Below are positions 46,572-54,420 of a stretch of 64,000 nt of DNA, piece by piece. The stretch comes from Bacteroidota bacterium (GTDB taxonomy: Bacteria; Bacteroidota; Bacteroidia; B-17B0; Aurantibacillaceae), in NCBI GenBank assembly GCA_030692515.1, contig JAUXZS010000024.1, positions 434,001 to 498,000 on the forward strand. Direction: 5' to 3'. A program made the translations under genes and the position numbers. A model generated the notes under the pieces. The model saw nothing but the letters and a program-made list of their open reading frames with translations, did no database searches and was not told where the DNA came from. How positions within the stretch are numbered: the first letter of the stretch is position 1; each line of letters starts with the position of its first letter.

Positions 46572-47248
46572 TATTTTTCTTTTAATACATAACCCATACC
46601 AACTTGAGTATGAATTAATTTTGGTGTAAAATCTTTATCAATTTTTTTTCTCAAATAAAAGATGTATAAATCAATAACGTTTGTTCCGGTATCAAATGAA
46701 ATATCCCATATTTTCTCCGCTATATCAGCCCTAGAAAGAACCTTCCCTTTGTTTCGCATTAAATACTCCAACAACAAAAATTCTTTTGCAGTTAATTCGA
46801 TAGGGATGCCGTTTCTAGTAACTATTTTGCTGTCTGAATTTAGTTCTAGGTCAACAACTTTTAATGTGGTTTGAAGTAAAGGCGCAGCTTTTGCCCTTTT
46901 AATAAGAGCTTTAACCCTTGCTGTTAATTCTTCAAATTCAAAGGGTTTAACTAAATAGTCATCTGCACCCAAATCAAAACCTAACACTTTATCTTTTGTT
47001 GTTCCTAATGCCGTTAACATTAAAATAGGAGTTTTTATATTGCTTTCTCTTAATTGCTTACAAATTTCAAAGCCATTTATAATAGGAAGATTCACATCTA
47101 GTATGATTAAATCATAGGAGCCGTTTTGTCCCATCCGTAAACCAATTTGTCCATCGAATGCAACCTCCACAACGTAACCCGTTACTTCAAGCCCTTTTTT
47201 AATAAAGGCAGCTACTTTTTGTTCGTCTTCTACTATTAAAATATTCAT
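46571..47248 (-). CDS. OmpR family response regulator (CusR-like)
   Basis: 225 residues. Receiver domain with Asp51 in LIILDVNLPIINGFE, followed by a winged-helix DNA-binding domain with LTAKEFLLLEYLMRNKGKVLSRADIAEKIWD and GTNVIDLYIFYLRKKID. Partner of the kinase just downstream. It likely controls the efflux genes on the same strand; I could not identify its DNA site. Confidence 0.95.
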   Translation of the reverse strand: MNILIVEDEQKVAAFIKKGLEVTGYVVEVAFDGQIGLRMGQNGSYDLIILDVNLPIINGFEICKQLRESNIKTPILMLTALGTTKDKVLGFDLGADDYLVKPFEFEELTARVKALIKRAKAAPLLQTTLKVVDLELNSDSKIVTRNGIPIELTAKEFLLLEYLMRNKGKVLSRADIAEKIWDISFDTGTNVIDLYIFYLRKKIDKDFTPKLIHTQVGMGYVLKEK

Positions 47249-47289
47249 GTTAAATAAAAGTACAGTTAAATGATATATTTTGAAACATT

Positions 47290-48177
47290 TTAATTCTTCT
47301 TTCCTGAATTTAGTAACTTAAATAATTCCTCTAGTTTAGGCGATAAAACAATTTCAGTTCTTCTATTTTTTGCCCTGCCTTCTGGCGTTTCATTAGTAGC
47401 AACAGGAAAATATTCGCCTTTGCCAGAAGCCGTTACCCTTTTTGATTCAACTCCAAATTCATCACAGATCATTCGTACAATGTTAGTTGACCTAGCCACA
47501 CTTAAATCCCAATTATCTTTATAAATTGCTGTTTTAATAGGAACATTATCTGTATGCCCTTCAATAGCAATATCTATATCTGTGTTTTTATTTAATACTT
47601 CCGATAGTTTTTTAATTGCATCCTTTCCTTTGTCTTCTACGTTAGCATTGCCAGACTTAAAAAGAAGTTTATCAGATAAAGAAACATATACTTTACCATT
47701 TTTCATCTCCACAGCAAATTCATCCGATTTAAAGCCTAAAAGAGCATTTTTAACGGTATTGTTTAGTGCGTTTAATACTGAATCTTGTTTTTGAAGAAGT
47801 GATTGCAGTTCTTTTAATTTTTGGTCTTTCTCTTGTAAATTCTTTTCTTTTTTAGCTAACTCTTTTGATTTGTTTTCTAAAGAAGCATTAAGTTCCGATA
47901 GTTTCTTATCACTTGAATTTGCTAACGACTTATACGAAGCGTTTAAGTCATTATAAAGATTACTCAATGAATCATACGTTTTGTTTTTTGCTTTGATAAG
48001 TTCGTGCAATTCTAGTGTGTCTTTCTTCAACTGTTTATTATCAGAACATAGTCCATCTCTTTCAGCTAAACAAGCCTTGTATTTTTTCGACCAAAAAAAC
48101 TTTTGAAACTTGGTTTGACTTTGCAGACAGCCAATGCTTAACATTATTCCTAAAACTATTAAAACTACTTTTTTCAT
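47290..48177 (-). CDS. OmpA family protein with coiled coil
   Basis: 295 residues. N-terminal export signal with a Cys at about 17 (MLSIGC, imperfect lipobox), a coiled coil (about 35-135) and a C-terminal OmpA domain (about 150-285) with KLLFKSGNANVEDKGKDAIKKLSEVL, IEGHTDNVPI and NWDLSVARSTNIVRMICDEFG, then RAKNRRTEIVL. It should bind peptidoglycan and span toward the envelope. It is part of the same minus-strand group as the kinase and regulator. Confidence 0.9.
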   Translation of the reverse strand: MKKVVLIVLGIMLSIGCLQSQTKFQKFFWSKKYKACLAERDGLCSDNKQLKKDTLELHELIKAKNKTYDSLSNLYNDLNASYKSLANSSDKKLSELNASLENKSKELAKKEKNLQEKDQKLKELQSLLQKQDSVLNALNNTVKNALLGFKSDEFAVEMKNGKVYVSLSDKLLFKSGNANVEDKGKDAIKKLSEVLNKNTDIDIAIEGHTDNVPIKTAIYKDNWDLSVARSTNIVRMICDEFGVESKRVTASGKGEYFPVATNETPEGRAKNRRTEIVLSPKLEELFKLLNSGKKN

Positions 48178-48187
48178 ATTTACTTAT

Positions 48188-48538
48188 TTATTGAATGAAA
48201 CTATTAAACACTTTGAAAATATAATACTCCCCATCTTTGTGTTTTTGATATAACTTAATTTTTCTTCGTCTTAATTCTCTGCAATTCTCCCTGATTTTAT
48301 AGGTACTTGCGTTTTTATGAATAATCCTATAATAATTTAATCTTTTTAACTTCTTTCCATAAGGTGGGCTAAAATAATATTTTTGAGTGTTTACCTTTTT
48401 ATACAAAGTTATATGTTCATCCATTCCAAGAATCTCAAACTTATTTTTTTTATAAACTTTAACACGTGAACTATCTTGTGCTTTTGTTAGGCTAATTAAA
48501 AACAAAAGAAAGTATAGGATTATATTTAGTCTACTCAT
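48188..48538 (-). CDS. Small secreted or periplasmic basic protein, unknown
   Basis: 116 residues: signal peptide MSRLNIILYFLLFLISLTKAQ, then a very basic Tyr- and Lys-rich mature protein (RLNYYRIIHKNASTYKIRENCRELRRRKIKLYQKH). No family recognised. First gene of the minus-strand group, ten bases before the OmpA gene. A TACCTTTG element on the minus strand (48550-48543) ends only four bases before the ATG, so the message may be leaderless. Confidence 0.7.
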   Translation of the reverse strand: MSRLNIILYFLLFLISLTKAQDSSRVKVYKKNKFEILGMDEHITLYKKVNTQKYYFSPPYGKKLKRLNYYRIIHKNASTYKIRENCRELRRRKIKLYQKHKDGEYYIFKVFNSFIQ

Positions 48539-48542
48539 AAAG

Positions 48543-48550
48543 CAAAGGTA
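48543..48550 (-). promoter_or_regulatory. TAnnTTTG element before the efflux-locus leader gene
   Basis: TACCTTTG on the minus strand matches the Bacteroidetes -7 box exactly. I found no clear TTTG at the right distance upstream. Confidence 0.4.
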
Positions 48551-48720
48551 TTCTGAACGGGCTATTTATTAAATTAGAAAGTCATTAGAATAGGATTATT
48601 TTTCACTTATTGACTGTTGTTCAATATTAATGTATCTGAGCATGAAGGATGCCCTCATTAGAATTTGATTAGAAATGACTTGTATCATTCTAAAAATAGG
48701 TGTAGTCAGGTATTTATTCT

Positions 48721-48782
48721 TACCTTTGATGAGATAATACTTTTCAATATAAGAAGGCGGGTTAGAATCATATTCTACCCGC
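48721..48782 (+). promoter_or_regulatory. Promoter element and terminator-like hairpin in the antiporter leader
   Basis: TACCTTTG (48721-48728) is an exact -7 match. Downstream, GCGGGTTAGAAT - ATTCTACCCGC (48757-48782) forms a stem with one bulge and is followed by TTTTCCTTTTT, all before the antiporter ATG at 48819. A transcript starting near 48735 would have to read through this terminator-like hairpin, which suggests attenuation control. The rest of 48539-48818 shows nothing recognisable. Confidence 0.5.
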
Positions 48783-48818
48783 TTTTCCTTTTTATTATTT
48801 ATTATATTTATAACCCAT

Positions 48819-50045
48819 ATGCTAAACTTTTTCGCAATATTAATTTCATTATCCGCACTCTTTGGCTACATAAATCATAGATGGCTTAAATTACCAACAA
48901 CCATAGGAGTTATGTTAATTAGCGTGGTACTTGGAATCACTTTGAAATCTATTGAAAGTTTTAATTCTGATTACATTTCTCCATTACGTAATTTTTTAAC
49001 TGGATTTGATTTTAGTGCGTTTGTACTTGATTTTATTTTATGCTTTTTATTATTTGCAGGAGCTTTGCATGTAAACATTGGGCAGTTAAAAGGAGCAAGA
49101 GCAACTGTGTTTTCTTATTCCACTTTAGGAGTAATAATTTCCACTTTGATAATTGGTTCATTAACCAAAGTCGTTATAGGTTGGTTTGGATTTAATCTTG
49201 GTTTACCCACTTGTTTTCTATTCGGTGCTTTAATTTCACCAACTGACCCAATTGCAGTTATAGGCATTTTATCAAAATACAAAATACCACAGAAATTAAA
49301 AACCGAAATTATTGGAGAATCATTATTTAATGATGGAGTTGGAGTTGTGGTTTTTGCAGTTATTTATTCTATTATTACAGGAGGAGCAGAAGCATTTACT
49401 TTTAATAAAGTTTTTGAAATATTTGCAGTAGAAGTATTTGGAGGAATCGGTATTGGTTTATTAATAGGTTATGTTGGCTATTTATTAATGAAATCAATTG
49501 ACCATTATCAAACTGAAATCTTAATCACACTCGCTGTGGTTACTGGTGGTTATTCCATTGCCTCGCAGTTTCATGCTTCAGGACCCTTAGCAATGGTGGT
49601 TGCAGGATTATTCATAGGTAATAAAGGAAAATCACATGCAATGTCAGATACAACTGCTGAGTACGTGGATAAATTTTGGGAATTAATAGACGAAATCTGT
49701 AATACCATATTATTTGTATTAATGGGCTTAGAAATATTTTTAGTTCCATTTGATTATATTTATTTAATAATTGGCTTAATACTTATAGGCGTAGCTCTTT
49801 TTGCTCGTTACGTATCGCTTCTCCCTGCTTTTTTTATATTTAATAGACGCGAAAAAAGAAAGAGTTTAAATTTAGCCGTATTAACTTGGGGAGGTTTAAG
49901 GGGCGGAATCTCAATAGCGTTGGCACTATCTCTGGTAAATAAAATAGAAGGTAGTAGTTTATTTATTGTTAGTACATATTGTATTGTCCTATTTTCAATA
50001 TTAGTTCAAGGATTGAGCATTAAAAAACTTTTAGGTAAATATTAA
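48819..50045 (+). CDS. Na+/H+ antiporter, CPA1 family (NhaP-like)
   Basis: 408 residues with about 12 membrane helices. Key parts are GALISPTDPIAVIGILSKYKIP and IIGESLFNDGVGVVVFAVIYSI, holding the Asp residues for cation binding (the ND motif in helix 5 of CPA1), and LTWGGLRGGISIALALSL near the end. It exchanges Na+ (or K+) for protons across the inner membrane and helps pH and salt tolerance. It has no long cytoplasmic tail. A small gene follows after 2 bases. Confidence 0.93.
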   Translation: MLNFFAILISLSALFGYINHRWLKLPTTIGVMLISVVLGITLKSIESFNSDYISPLRNFLTGFDFSAFVLDFILCFLLFAGALHVNIGQLKGARATVFSYSTLGVIISTLIIGSLTKVVIGWFGFNLGLPTCFLFGALISPTDPIAVIGILSKYKIPQKLKTEIIGESLFNDGVGVVVFAVIYSIITGGAEAFTFNKVFEIFAVEVFGGIGIGLLIGYVGYLLMKSIDHYQTEILITLAVVTGGYSIASQFHASGPLAMVVAGLFIGNKGKSHAMSDTTAEYVDKFWELIDEICNTILFVLMGLEIFLVPFDYIYLIIGLILIGVALFARYVSLLPAFFIFNRREKRKSLNLAVLTWGGLRGGISIALALSLVNKIEGSSLFIVSTYCIVLFSILVQGLSIKKLLGKY

Positions 50046-50047
50046 AA

Positions 50048-50290
50048 ATGAAATTATTGAGTATTGATTTATTAAAGGAGCATGGTTTTATAGAAAACGT
50101 CATCAAAACAAATAGTAGGTTAATAGTTATGACAAAGGATGAGATTGATATTATTATTAAAAATGATAATACTTTCTATTATTCTAATAATGACGTTGAT
50201 TATACCTTAAAAGATATTGCAGCTCTGAGAAAATTATATAGAGAATTGAGAAATGAAGACCTTAAACCAAGTAAAAATCTTAATTCATAA
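50048..50290 (+). CDS. Small protein cotranscribed with the antiporter
   Basis: 80 residues, cytoplasmic by appearance, no known family (MKLLSIDLLKEHGFIENVIKTNSRLIVMTKDEIDIIIKND). It begins 2 bases after the antiporter stop, so it is probably translated with it. Could be a regulatory partner; this is a guess from position. Confidence 0.65.
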   Translation: MKLLSIDLLKEHGFIENVIKTNSRLIVMTKDEIDIIIKNDNTFYYSNNDVDYTLKDIAALRKLYRELRNEDLKPSKNLNS

Positions 50291-50347
50291 TAAAATCAGC
50301 TTGTTTATTAGTAAAACGCAAGTCAATTTGCCCAAATTTCAATTTTT

Positions 50348-50439
50348 GCCAATCAGTTGCCAATTGCTCCCCAATCATTACACATGATTAAAAAAATGTT
50401 GCCAATACTTCGCCAATTATAGGCACATTCCTTTCCAAT
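50348..50439. repeat. Helically phased GCCAAT repeats
   Basis: GCCAAT or close variants (CCCAAT, TCCAAT) start at 50348, 50359, 50370, 50401, 50412 and 50434. The spacings are 11, 11, 31, 11 and 22 bases, close to multiples of a helical turn. The region lies between the convergent ends of the small antiporter-linked gene and the RteC-domain gene, so it is not a promoter of either. It may be a protein-binding array such as an iteron or recombinase arm-site region at the left edge of the defence island. Confidence 0.45.
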
Positions 50440-50523
50440 CTTTACAATTTTGTTTTCAATTCAAACACATTGCCAGAAAAATGTTTTCAATCGGTGAAAA
50501 TGTATATTCGAAATCAATTTGGT

Positions 50524-51324
50524 TTATCTTTTCCTCTTCCCTTCTAACAGAGACATTGTATAATCTTTATAAGCGTGTTTAATGCTGTTAAATATTTTAG
50601 GTTCATAATCATTTTTTGATTTATGAATACTAGAGGAGTGATTGCTTTGCCAGTTTTTGCTTAAATCAATATCAAAAATATTTGCTAATGATTCTACAAT
50701 TTTCGTTATTTCTCCTTTTCCATTATTAATAAATCCGGAAGAGTGTAGTCCGTAAATTAGCTGAACAAATTCGTTTCTGTTTTCTCTACTTCCTGTCCAT
50801 TTAATTAAAGCTGCATTATTTATAGATGCCTGCGCAGCTTTTTCACGTTCAACCTGAATTTCTTTAGTTAATTCAGGCAGAATATCACTTTTAATGAATA
50901 GGGCTCTCAAATTTTTCTCTATTTCTAAAAAAGCAAGGTGTCGGATAAAAAAATGCTTCAGTTTCTTTGTGTTCATCACAAATTCTCTCAGTTCCTTTTC
51001 TTCATCGCTGATATAAATTGGTAGAGATACGCCATTCTCAACCTTTCTAAAATCCAACCCATCTTTGACGTCTTCGCCATAAACTTTGCGAATAAAAAGT
51101 AGGGCTTCTTCTACGTTTTCTCCTCTTTTATAGTAGGTTACAAAAGTATCGACCATTTTCTCCTTGTGTTCACCTGCAACCTGTATTACATTTAAAAAGG
51201 CGAATTCTCTTTCAATTTCGTTCCGGACAAATTCTTTATCCTTTGCTTTATTGTATCGTTTTTCAATGTTGCGCTCAACCATTACACTATAACGATTAAG
51301 TAATTCTTCAAATGTCTGTTTCAT
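50524..51324 (-). CDS. RteC domain protein
   Basis: The start chosen is MKQTFEELLNRYSVMVERNIEKRY at 51324, giving 266 residues; a longer frame from 51435 would run into the divergent WYL gene. It resembles the RteC family known from Bacteroides conjugative transposons, with the characteristic C-terminal segment IKWTGSRENRNEFVQLIYGLHSSGFINNGKGEITKIVESLANIFDIDL. RteC of CTnDOT is a transcription regulator of excision genes. RteC-domain genes also occur as accessory genes of mobile regions. It diverges from the WYL regulator, sharing an 87-base intergenic region with an 18-bp putative operator. Confidence 0.82.
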   Translation of the reverse strand: MKQTFEELLNRYSVMVERNIEKRYNKAKDKEFVRNEIEREFAFLNVIQVAGEHKEKMVDTFVTYYKRGENVEEALLFIRKVYGEDVKDGLDFRKVENGVSLPIYISDEEKELREFVMNTKKLKHFFIRHLAFLEIEKNLRALFIKSDILPELTKEIQVEREKAAQASINNAALIKWTGSRENRNEFVQLIYGLHSSGFINNGKGEITKIVESLANIFDIDLSKNWQSNHSSSIHKSKNDYEPKIFNSIKHAYKDYTMSLLEGKRKR

Positions 51325-51363
51325 ATTCAATTCTTTAGAGTCGGCACAAAATAACAAAAGGTC

Positions 51364-51395
51364 ATTGTCAATTTCCGTCAAAAGGTATATATTTA
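51364..51395 (+). promoter_or_regulatory. WYL gene promoter with overlapping 18-bp operator
   Basis: A promoter TTG (51365-51367), 20 bases, TATATTTA (51388-51395) precedes the WYL ATG at 51412. The 18-bp sequence 51364-51381, read on the minus strand as TTGACGGAAATTGACAAT, overlaps its -33 region. The same sequence with one change lies upstream of jetA. It holds two TTGAC half-sites whose starts are 10 bases apart. Position suits repression of the WYL gene's own transcription. Confidence 0.6.
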
Positions 51396-51411
51396 CTTTA
51401 AATACAGGCAC

Positions 51412-52311
51412 ATGAACGATCAGGCAAAATTTCAAAGGATGTTGGAAATACTTATGAAGTTATCCGGCAGTTATGGATATAGTGTTAAACAACTTGCTGA
51501 AGATTTTGAATCATCCGAAAGAACCATATACAGGTACTTGACAACTTTTAAAAATGCCGGATTTCTATTAGATAATCATAATGGGTATTTTAAAATAGAT
51601 AAAAAGTCTCCGGATTATAAAGACCTGAGTAAGCTAATTCATTTCTCGGAAGAAGAAGCACACGTCCTAAGCAAAGCAATTCATTTAATTGATGATGAAA
51701 GTAAATTCAAGAATGATTTGTATGAAAAACTGTATGTCCTTTTCGATTCGGACAAGGCAGTAAATAAGATTGTGAGGAAAGAAAGTTCCGAGAATGTTAT
51801 AAGTCTAAAAGGAGCTATCAAAAACAAGGAGCAGGTGATTTTTCATGGATATAGATCATCTAATAGCGATAATATCCGAGATCGGCTATTAGAGCCATTT
51901 GCCTTCACATCAAATTATAACTATGTGTGGTGTTACGATATCGAGGCTAAATCATCTAAAACTTTTAAGGTTGCCCGGATTAAAGAGGTAAAAATAACTG
52001 ATAAGAAATGGAAGAATGAGAAGCTTCATAAACGTAATGAAATTGATGTATTTAGGATTGGTGGGGAGAAAACTATTCCGGTAAAACTCACATTAAGCCT
52101 AATGGCTTATAATCTTTTATTGGAAGAGTATCCCTTATCAGAGAAGTTTTTGACGATAGATAAAAATAGTAAGTATTTATTTGACGGTTGGGTTTGTGAT
52201 TACAATGGGATAGGACGTTTTGTTTTAGGAATGATGGATCAGGTGGATATTATAAGCCCAAAATCCTTTAAAGATTACTTAAATAATAAGGTAAAAGGGA
52301 GGAAATTTTAA
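51412..52311 (+). CDS. WYL-domain transcriptional regulator of the Wadjet locus
   Basis: 299 residues. N-terminal winged helix-turn-helix (about 5-60; YSVKQLAEDFESSERTIYRYLTTFKNAGF), then a linker and a WYL-type domain (about 135-200; VIFHGYRSSN...LLEPFAFTSNYNYVWCYDIEAKSSKTFKVARI) in which the family WYL triad reads VWCYD, followed by a C-terminal extension. WYL proteins regulate many defence islands and may sense nucleic acid or nucleotide ligands. It is followed within 53 bases by jetA, and the 18-bp putative operator recurs directly after its stop codon. Regulation of the operon by this protein is inferred. Confidence 0.88.
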   Translation: MNDQAKFQRMLEILMKLSGSYGYSVKQLAEDFESSERTIYRYLTTFKNAGFLLDNHNGYFKIDKKSPDYKDLSKLIHFSEEEAHVLSKAIHLIDDESKFKNDLYEKLYVLFDSDKAVNKIVRKESSENVISLKGAIKNKEQVIFHGYRSSNSDNIRDRLLEPFAFTSNYNYVWCYDIEAKSSKTFKVARIKEVKITDKKWKNEKLHKRNEIDVFRIGGEKTIPVKLTLSLMAYNLLLEEYPLSEKFLTIDKNSKYLFDGWVCDYNGIGRFVLGMMDQVDIISPKSFKDYLNNKVKGRKF

Positions 52312-52312
52312 A

Positions 52313-52347
52313 TTGACGGTAATTGACAATTAGAGGTGATAAATTTG
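52313..52347 (+). promoter_or_regulatory. jetA operator and -7 promoter element
   Basis: TTGACGGTAATTGACAAT (52313-52330) differs at one of 18 bases from the site at the WYL promoter. It starts two bases after the WYL stop. Nine bases further on is TAAATTTG (52340-52347), an exact TAnnTTTG -7 box, 16 bases before the jetA ATG. No TTG lies at the usual 19-21 base distance, so the promoter may be weak and need an activator bound at the operator. Confidence 0.6.
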
Positions 52348-52363
52348 AACAATAATTAAAAGT

Positions 52364-53803
52364 ATGGCAGTAAATTTCTCGGACATAAAAGAGGTTGATT
52401 GGGTTTTAGAAAACAATAAAACTATTTCTTTACTTAAAAAGGATAATGCCTCTTTAATCATATCTTTTTTGCACTATTTTTTTAAATCAAAAAATAAATC
52501 TAGCTATTTAAGCAATGATCTTATTTCTCACCTATCTGATTTTCTTTACCGTATTAATCAAGAAAAGGAAAGATTTCCAAAAGACGCAAAATTTTATTTA
52601 GAGAACTGGACAAAAGATGGATTTCTAAGGCAATATTATGATAAAGAAGATGCGTTATTTGAACTTACTCCAGCTACTGAAAATGCCTTAAGATGGTTAG
52701 CCGAATTAAATAAGCCGGAATTTGTCGGAACAGAATCGAGATTAATGCAAATAATTAATTTGCTTAAGGAATTAACTATAAAATCTTCAGATAATGTCGA
52801 TTTAAGACGGAATGAGTTAGTTAAAGAAAAGGAAAAGCTTGAACAGGAACTATTAAAAATAGAAAAGGGCGAATATGAGAAATACGACAAACGTAAAATT
52901 GTAGAGCAATTCTTGTTGCTTGAGGAAGTTGTCGGTAAGCTTCTATCTGATTTTAGGCAAATAGAAGAAAATTTCAGAACTCTTAATGTGAAAGCTCGAG
53001 AAGATCAAATTAAGAAGAATCTAAGTAAAGGAAAGTATCTTGATGAAGTATTCAGAACTCAAGATTTAATTATGGAAACCGATCAAGGCAAGAGCTTTAA
53101 TGCCTTTTATGAATTCCTCATGAATCCTAATCGACAAGAGGATTTGGAGTCGCTTATTGTTCAAATTCTAAGCTTAGAAGAATTGCGGGATTATCAAAGA
53201 AATAATCAACTTGAATTATTAAAAGAAAATCTAATAGATTCAGGAGAAAGAGTGAACAAAACCACAAGAGTTCTTATTGACCAATTGCGCAAATATCTTT
53301 CATCCCAAGCATATTTAGAAAATAGAAAGATAGCAGAACTAATTTCTGATATTGAAAAAACAGCATTAGAAATTAAAAACAACGCTCCAAGTGAAAAGGA
53401 TTTTTTACTACTAGACGATAAGCCTACTTTAAGTTTTCCAATAGAACAGTCACTATGGGAGCCAACAAAGAAAGTCAAGCTTTCAAATGTGGAAATAGAA
53501 GAAGCTGATGATGATATTCAAATCGATGCGCTTTTTGATCAAGAGTTCATAAATCCGGAAGTTTTAAAAGATAGAATAAAAAGAGCTCTCCGTGATAAAG
53601 CGCAAGTGTCATTAAAAGATATTATAATGGAAAATCCGATTGAAAAGGGACTTGCAGAAATTATCACATACTTTTCATTGGCTACACAGGATGAGAAAAA
53701 AAATAAAGCCGTAATTAATGAAAATATTAAGGAACAACTTAGTTACGAAATTAATGGGAAAATATTTCAAATTGAATTACCACAAACAATCTATTTAAAA
53801 TAA
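52364..53803 (+). CDS. jetA: Wadjet protein JetA (DUF3375, kleisin-like)
   Basis: 479 residues, near the family length. The opening (VDWVLENNKTISLLKKDNASLIISFLHYFFK) and the coiled-coil middle are typical of DUF3375, as is the segment KKNLSKGKYLDEVFRTQDLIMETDQGKSFNAFYEFLMNP. JetA is the kleisin-like subunit (MksF) that links JetC heads and JetB in type I Wadjet. These complexes extrude DNA loops and cleave small circular DNA such as plasmids. The gene begins 16 bases after a TAnnTTTG box and is followed after 2 bases by jetB. Confidence 0.93.
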   Translation: MAVNFSDIKEVDWVLENNKTISLLKKDNASLIISFLHYFFKSKNKSSYLSNDLISHLSDFLYRINQEKERFPKDAKFYLENWTKDGFLRQYYDKEDALFELTPATENALRWLAELNKPEFVGTESRLMQIINLLKELTIKSSDNVDLRRNELVKEKEKLEQELLKIEKGEYEKYDKRKIVEQFLLLEEVVGKLLSDFRQIEENFRTLNVKAREDQIKKNLSKGKYLDEVFRTQDLIMETDQGKSFNAFYEFLMNPNRQEDLESLIVQILSLEELRDYQRNNQLELLKENLIDSGERVNKTTRVLIDQLRKYLSSQAYLENRKIAELISDIEKTALEIKNNAPSEKDFLLLDDKPTLSFPIEQSLWEPTKKVKLSNVEIEEADDDIQIDALFDQEFINPEVLKDRIKRALRDKAQVSLKDIIMENPIEKGLAEIITYFSLATQDEKKNKAVINENIKEQLSYEINGKIFQIELPQTIYLK

Positions 53804-53805
53804 AC

Positions 53806-54420
53806 ATGGAGGAGTATTTAGAAAGACATTCATTACCTATAATATATCTTTTCAAAGGTGTATTGTATAATACAAACGAAGCTGTTTGGAAGAGTCTTAT
53901 TCAGTATCAGAATGACATTAAAAACTATTTTTCTGTTGTTGGGATAGATCTGATAATAAATCAATCTGAAGGATTCGCCTTTTTGAAACAAAGGGAAATA
54001 GTTGAGGAAACGACCTTTCATTTTCCAAAATTAATTGAAAAAAGGCAACTGAGTTATCCAGTTTCGCTATTATGTATATTGCTCAGAAAAAAACTACTTG
54101 ACTTTGACAATACTGGAGAGGAATCAAGACTGATACTTTCAAAAGAGCAGATAGTTGAGTTAATCTTATCTTTTCTTCCTGATAATACCAGCAACGAGAA
54201 AAAAGTAATCGATAAAATTGACGTACATATTAAAAGATTAATCGAGTTAGGTTTTTTGCGTGAATTAAAAAATGAACAAGAACGTTATGAAGTGAGTAGA
54301 ATTTTAATTGCATACCTACCTGTAGAAGAACTTCAAAATGTATTAGATAAATTAAAAGACTATCATGCAAGTTGGTTAGATCAAAAACAAAATAAAGAAA
54401 AAGATGAGTTTGAATTCTGA
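53806..54420 (+). CDS. jetB: Wadjet protein JetB (DUF4194, KITE-like)
   Basis: 204 residues with the DUF4194 shape: two winged-helix-like units, a conserved YPVSLLCILLRKKLLDFDNTGEESRLILSKEQIVELILSFLPD segment, and a RYEVSRILIAYLPVEELQNVLDKL end. JetB (MksE) is the KITE-type subunit that binds JetA. The gene overlaps jetC by 17 bases, so translation is coupled. Length fits the family. Confidence 0.92.
   Translation: MEEYLERHSLPIIYLFKGVLYNTNEAVWKSLIQYQNDIKNYFSVVGIDLIINQSEGFAFLKQREIVEETTFHFPKLIEKRQLSYPVSLLCILLRKKLLDFDNTGEESRLILSKEQIVELILSFLPDNTSNEKKVIDKIDVHIKRLIELGFLRELKNEQERYEVSRILIAYLPVEELQNVLDKLKDYHASWLDQKQNKEKDEFEF

Noticed and set aside
51325-51435. N-terminal extension of the RteC-domain frame to 51435
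   Set aside because: It overlaps the divergent WYL start, covers the putative operator, and the RteC-like sequence begins at MKQTFEELL (51324).
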